Part shown: positions 60,736-64,000 of the stretch, in pieces
Layout of the letters: each line of letters begins with the position of its first letter
Numbering within the stretch: the first letter of the stretch is position 1
From: Roseomonas sp.
GTDB lineage: Bacteria; Pseudomonadota; Alphaproteobacteria; Acetobacterales; Acetobacteraceae
DNA: 64,000 nucleotides
Direction of reading: 5' to 3'
Assembly (NCBI GenBank): GCA_020249435.1
Contig: JADCFQ010000017.1
Coordinates: 1-64,000 of the forward strand
Notes under the pieces: model-generated
What the model saw: only the letters and a program-made list of their open reading frames with translations
Databases searched by the model: none
Told to the model about the DNA's origin: nothing
Translations under genes and position numbers: made by a program

Positions 60736-61272
60736 TCAGGCCGTCTGATTGACGAAACTGCCGGGCTTCAGGCTGGCGAGATACTCCGTGAGCATGCTGA
60801 TCACCGCATTGTCGTTGGAGCCGCTATTTTGGGCTGGGCGGGAAGCCCCTTTCTGTCCCCCTTCAGGAGGGGCACCGCCCGGACCACCACCAGGAGGAGG
60901 GCCGCCCGGCCCGCCACCAGGAGGAGGGCCGCCAGCGCCATTTGGTGGCATCATGCCTATGCCTGCCTGTGGTCCCTGCCCGGAAGTTTGTTTGGCCGGA
61001 TCAAGATCCTCGAATGTCTGGAAGACGATTTTCGCATCTTCGTCGGAAAGTTTACCCGAAGCGACATCCGCTGAGATGCGCTTTTCAAGAGCCGACTTGA
61101 CACTCTCCTTGTGAGAGGCGCCAGGAGGCATATTGCCTACCGACTGAAAAGCGGCTTTTGCTTCTGTCGCAACGAAGTTCGCTTTTTCTGTTGTCAGACC
61201 ATTACTGGTGAGCTGCGATACAAACTGCCTTTGCATGGCAGGGGGCGGCGCCCCTAGAGAAGAGATGTTCAT
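60736..61272 (-). CDS. Small Pro/Gly-rich protein
   Basis: 178 residues. The first half is helical with no recognised motif (SHKESVKSALEKRISADVASGKLSDEDAKIVFQTFEDLD has the look of a single EF-hand-like or coiled element). The middle (about 110-140) repeats GPGGPPPGGG twice, encoded by a 27-bp tandem DNA unit near 60883-60935, and the tail ends NAVISMLTEYLASLKPGSFVNQTA. No signal peptide is visible. Similar small proteins of unknown role occur in Proteobacteria; I cannot assign one. It lies alone, read from its own upstream region. Confidence 0.65.
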   Translation of the reverse strand: MNISSLGAPPPAMQRQFVSQLTSNGLTTEKANFVATEAKAAFQSVGNMPPGASHKESVKSALEKRISADVASGKLSDEDAKIVFQTFEDLDPAKQTSGQGPQAGIGMMPPNGAGGPPPGGGPGGPPPGGGPGGAPPEGGQKGASRPAQNSGSNDNAVISMLTEYLASLKPGSFVNQTA

Positions 61273-61584
61273 TTTCGAACGCTCCTTGGTACAGGTGTTG
61301 CCCGGTCAATTCAAAACGTGCCTGGCAAAGCGGGAGCAAAGCCAAGGGAAATGATGGGGTAGAATGCCACTCGATCTCCCTCATTCCATTGTTGCCCACC
61401 CTGCCCGACGCCGCCATTGCCGGTCGGCGAGAAGGAGCAAAAAGCCCCTCCCCCAAGCATAACGTCCGAGCCCTTAGCATTCCTGCGCGCCACGTCATTC
61501 CATCCGACTTGAAGACTGCCCCCAAACCCTTGGCCTTTGGTCGTGCAATATCGCGGGATGGCGCAAGGATCGCGCAATACGCGA
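61273..61584. other. 312-bp gap without a supported gene
   Basis: Between the Pro/Gly-rich protein and the metal-sensor gene. A minus-strand frame (about 61311-61634) stays open with a Gly-rich reading but has no start signal or recognisable family. It probably holds the promoter of the 61272 gene and the end of the sigma operon. No strong terminator found. Confidence 0.4.
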
Positions 61585-62022
61585 TCAGGACCGAGGTGGA
61601 CGCAGGCCGGAGATTCGCGTGCGCCCTTCAACACTCAAGGATGGCGCGACGGATACCACGAAGGAATGCGCAATCGCCTCCATCCGCGCCTCGGCCTCTC
61701 GCATGGATGCAAATGCGTCGGCAAGACGCGTTTTGTCAGGGGTGTCTCGGTGAAACTCCCGAAGCACCTCCGCCCGCGCCCGCTCCAAGGCAGCGCGGCG
61801 TGCGGTGAACTCAGCGTCCCAAACCTGCCATCCAGCGCGCAAGAGGCGGGCATCCTCCGCACCAACGGCGGCTGCCATGCGTTCGGCCGGTGTCGGTGGA
61901 AGGCTGCTGGCCGACCGCGCCTCCCTCACGGCCCAATGCGCGGTCCAATTGGCAAGGATGAAGGCATTTGCTGCGAAAGATGCGATCACGATGCCTGTCA
62001 ACAAGACCTTGCGAAATGTCAT
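61585..62022 (-). CDS. Periplasmic heavy-metal sensor-like protein
   Basis: 145 residues from the ATG at 62022. An N-terminal membrane anchor (KVLLTGIVIASFAANAFILANW) is followed by a long helical hairpin (ARLLRAGWQVWDAEFTARRAALERARAEVLREFHRDTPDKTRLADAFASMREAEARMEAI), the fold of the CnrX/ZraP/Spy-like metal-resistance family (PF13801). It overlaps the anti-sigma gene start region by 4 bp of coding sequence. By analogy with CnrYXH it would sense an envelope signal and release the sigma factor. The metal, if any, is unknown. Confidence 0.75.
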   Translation of the reverse strand: MTFRKVLLTGIVIASFAANAFILANWTAHWAVREARSASSLPPTPAERMAAAVGAEDARLLRAGWQVWDAEFTARRAALERARAEVLREFHRDTPDKTRLADAFASMREAEARMEAIAHSFVVSVAPSLSVEGRTRISGLRPPRS

Positions 62023-62420
62023 TCGACCCTCCCGGCCAAAGGTCGGATTGGAGCGCCCCAAGCACCCTGCTTTGTCGAAAAAAGCAAGCTTTCATGGCGA
62101 TTCGTTTCGGTGAAGGATCCCGTCGCAGCACCAAGGACGGCCGCGAATAGAACGGAGGCAGCGGCCGCACGTAGGGGCCAATTATCCCACCTTCGCTTGG
62201 CGGCGCGTGCAATCGCTGCCCCGGCCAATGCCTCATCGTCAAGAATGCCGCGTGCCGGCGGCTCCCGTCTCAAAGCCTGCAACGCCGCGTCAACCGAAGC
62301 CGCCGCGCGCAGAAGACCAGGCGAATGCTGGGCGTAGTCTGACAAATCACCAGCTTCCGGCCATTTCGCGACATCAGTGCCATAGGCCCGGATCATTCGA
62401 TCAATACGTTCTGGTCTCAT
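62019..62420 (-). CDS. Membrane anti-sigma factor candidate (CnrY-like)
   Basis: 133 residues. A cytoplasmic N-terminal part (MRPERIDRMIRAYGTDVAKWPEAGD ... ALQALRREPPARG) precedes one hydrophobic helix (PLRAAAASVLFAAVLGAATGSF) and a short periplasmic tail. It sits directly after an ECF sigma gene (4-base overlap) and before the CnrX-like gene, which is the usual place of the antagonist. No zinc-binding HxxxCxxC motif is present. Sequestration of the sigma factor is therefore inferred. Confidence 0.7.
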   Translation of the reverse strand: MRPERIDRMIRAYGTDVAKWPEAGDLSDYAQHSPGLLRAAASVDAALQALRREPPARGILDDEALAGAAIARAAKRRWDNWPLRAAAASVLFAAVLGAATGSFTETNRHESLLFSTKQGAWGAPIRPLAGRVE

Positions 62421-63016
62421 GACAAACCCTCATCCCAATCCTTGGCCGCCGCCAGGCCACGCTGGGCCAGCACAATCCTGAGTTCGCGTCGTGCACGGGA
62501 TAGCAAGCCTTCCAAGGCGCCAATGGACGTGCCAAGCAGCACGGCGGTCTCGGCGCCAGACCGGCTTTCCAGATGCACAAGTTCAACCGCGAGGCGTTGG
62601 CGTTCCGGCAGCTCAAGCAAGGCAGCGCGGACTGCCGACGCAAGTTCCGCCTGCAACACGGTGGCGCTTGGGGCAGGTGCCATATCGGCGATCATGGACG
62701 CGGCCTCGAGCGATGTCACAGGTCGACGCTTTTCGCGCCGCAACAAGTCAATCGCGAGATTGGACGCGACGCGATAAAGCCAAGCGGCAAAAGGTGCGCC
62801 ATCTGCAGGCCAGTTTGGGGCTGCATCCCAGGCACGTGAGAAAGTCTCCTGCGCCATGTCATCGGCATCGTGCGAACCAAGACCATATCGCCCCGCAACG
62901 CGCGCGACCAGGCTACGATGGCGCGATACCAGGCGGGCGAAGGCCTTGCGATCTCCCCGACCCGAAGCCAGCAATAGTTGACGGTCTTCAACATCACCGC
63001 CGCGCACATCGGCCAA
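62417..63016 (-). CDS. ECF RNA polymerase sigma factor
   Basis: 199 residues, starting from a TTG at 63016 (a GTG at 63007 is an alternative). Region 2 includes AFARLVSRHRSLVARVAGRYGLGSHDADDMAQETFSRAWDAAP and AWLYRVASNLAIDLLRREKR; region 4 includes LPERQRLAVELVHLESRSGAETAVLLGTSIGALEGLLSRARRELR. Together these are a standard ECF sigma. It is coupled to the anti-sigma and periplasmic sensor genes. It probably drives its own operon; I see no certain promoter in the 158 bp upstream. Confidence 0.9.
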   Translation of the reverse strand: MADVRGGDVEDRQLLLASGRGDRKAFARLVSRHRSLVARVAGRYGLGSHDADDMAQETFSRAWDAAPNWPADGAPFAAWLYRVASNLAIDLLRREKRRPVTSLEAASMIADMAPAPSATVLQAELASAVRAALLELPERQRLAVELVHLESRSGAETAVLLGTSIGALEGLLSRARRELRIVLAQRGLAAAKDWDEGLS

Positions 63017-63174
63017 CCGCCTTTGCTCCCAAAAACTTGCCCCGAAATCCCTTATTCGCCAACATCATGCATATTGATGAAAACCCCCATAACTTTCTTC
63101 CGTCACATAAGGTCAACCCAATCCCATAACGCTTGAGCCAATGGGATTCCTGCGCGGCCAGATGGCTCTTTCGA

Positions 63175-64000
63175 TCAGGCGCGGTAACCTCGCAAAGCTG
63201 GCGGTACCCCATCAATGCCAGGGCCAACACGGTGCCCGGAAAAGGAGGGATGTGGCTGCCCTCGGAAAAACCTTGGAATCCAGGGAAATGCAGCGGTGAC
63301 GATATAGTGGAAGATGCCTGACGGCCAATCCGGCGTCACGCCGATCCGGCCATTCAGCGGATCAAGCCGTCCACGGGCCCCATCATACACATAATCCTCA
63401 ACAAAAGTGCCATCATGGCGGCCGCCGGGTCCACCATCACGGGTACCGGACCGCAGGACATAGCCGGAATGCAATTCAACCAGCGGAGAGGCAGGATCAT
63501 CGGCCACAAGATGCCCCCAGCGCCAATAGATTGGAAAGCCATCCGCCGCAAAACCCAAAAGGACCATGCTTTTGGGGGGCGCATCAGCAACGCCAAGCGA
63601 CCGCAACAACCCGGAAGGCGGGCCGTGATAATGGTAGACACCATCCGGATGGACATGCGCGTTACTGTCATCAAGGCCAAGATGCGGGCGGGCGTTCGGT
63701 GACATAACCTCAAACTGCCAGCCGCTGCGCCGGTCGCCTCGCCAATGTGGCCCTGCCGGGTCCAAAGGAATGCCGTTCAGCATGACGCCAAACTCCGAGA
63801 AACCGATGGGCATGGGGTCTGACGCGGCGACCGGGTCTGAGGGCACGATAAAGGACCGGCGCCGGGCGCGAACCGAAAACGGGTTCCCGGGATTGGGGAA
63901 TGGGCCGAAATCATGGTCTGGAACCAGGTTTGAACTCAGCACGCGCCATGGGGGGGCAAAAAACATGTCTGCTGATGGCTCTGGCAGGGCATCGGGACCA
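63175..64000 (-). CDS. YHYH-domain protein, N-terminus outside the window
   Basis: At least 275 codons, open to the right edge. The frame continues beyond the internal ATG at 63966 (upstream codons read GPDALPEPSAD), so the gene is partial here. The diagnostic DGVYHYHGPP lies near codon 110, with HPHL/HVH His residues and a FPIYWRWG segment around it, as in YHYH-domain proteins (copper- or other metal-associated secreted proteins of unclear role). It is the nearest gene upstream of the ECF sigma module. Confidence 0.8.
   Translation of the reverse strand, partial: GPDALPEPSADMFFAPPWRVLSSNLVPDHDFGPFPNPGNPFSVRARRRSFIVPSDPVAASDPMPIGFSEFGVMLNGIPLDPAGPHWRGDRRSGWQFEVMSPNARPHLGLDDSNAHVHPDGVYHYHGPPSGLLRSLGVADAPPKSMVLLGFAADGFPIYWRWGHLVADDPASPLVELHSGYVLRSGTRDGGPGGRHDGTFVEDYVYDGARGRLDPLNGRIGVTPDWPSGIFHYIVTAAFPWIPRFFRGQPHPSFSGHRVGPGIDGVPPALRGYRA

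Noticed and set aside
60880-60940. Tandem 27-bp DNA repeat, possible CRISPR-like or minisatellite array
   Set aside because: Only about two units, in frame inside a protein gene, and explained by the GPGGPPPGG amino-acid repeat. No spacers, no cas genes.
61311-61634. Gly-rich minus-strand frame in the gap before the metal sensor
   Set aside because: No start signal, no recognisable family, partial overlap with the metal-sensor gene; not enough to call a gene.

Overview
The window reads as one contiguous stretch of a GC-rich alphaproteobacterial chromosome, most like Rhodospirillales/Acetobacteraceae (Roseomonas-type). That placement is an inference from high GC, dense ATGA-overlapping operons, several orphan Bug-type (tripartite tricarboxylate family) binding proteins, an NrtA-type cyanate/nitrate importer next to cynS, and the general character of the proteins. 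No rRNA, prophage, IS transposase or CRISPR array was seen. One tRNA (His) is present.

Layout. 0.1-3.9 kb: a YdcF-like gene, a decayed cynS 3' remnant with a dispersed repeat, then a minus-strand operon of a Cys-rich MarR regulator, an exported protein, an AhpD-like protein and a redoxin. 4.0-7.6 kb: cyanate import and cyanase operon. 7.8-13.2 kb: an SDR-like protein without its catalytic residues, tRNA-His, an MFS carrier with a racemase-like gene, and a TetR gene divergent from a DUF2214-SDR-DUF2141 operon. 13.3-18.7 kb: an OmpR/EnvZ-type two-component pair, a possible structured RNA, and pgi coupled to a MOSC-domain gene that is split by about 1 kb carrying a GST gene and a dnaE2 scrap. 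18.8-24.4 kb: UMF1 carrier, ilvH, ilvB (with an apparent attenuator), miaA and divergent serB. 24.4-34.2 kb: accessory metabolism, including MarR/Bug, a ParDE-type toxin-antitoxin pair, TauE-like exporter, Asp/Glu racemase, PfkB kinase, RluA-type pseudouridine synthase, an AT-rich orphan gene between direct repeats, a second Bug protein, a glycosyltransferase and an SDR. 34.3-40.8 kb: katG, an AtzG-like/amidase/MFS operon and an N-acyl-D-amino-acid deacylase.

41.0-51.3 kb holds the most unusual content: four consecutive same-strand genes for divergent paralogues of about 820 residues that I cannot assign to any known family. Upstream of them (51.4-55.6 kb) is a four-gene operon: Bug binding protein, APH-fold kinase, enolase paralogue with a changed active site, and D-2-hydroxyacid dehydrogenase. 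It looks like a dedicated catabolic route of unknown substrate.

55.7-64.0 kb: an HtrA-like protein that has lost all three catalytic residues, a cupin, an ABC sugar-type importer without its ATPase, a Pro/Gly-rich small protein, an ECF sigma / membrane anti-sigma / periplasmic metal-sensor module, and a YHYH-domain protein running off the right edge.
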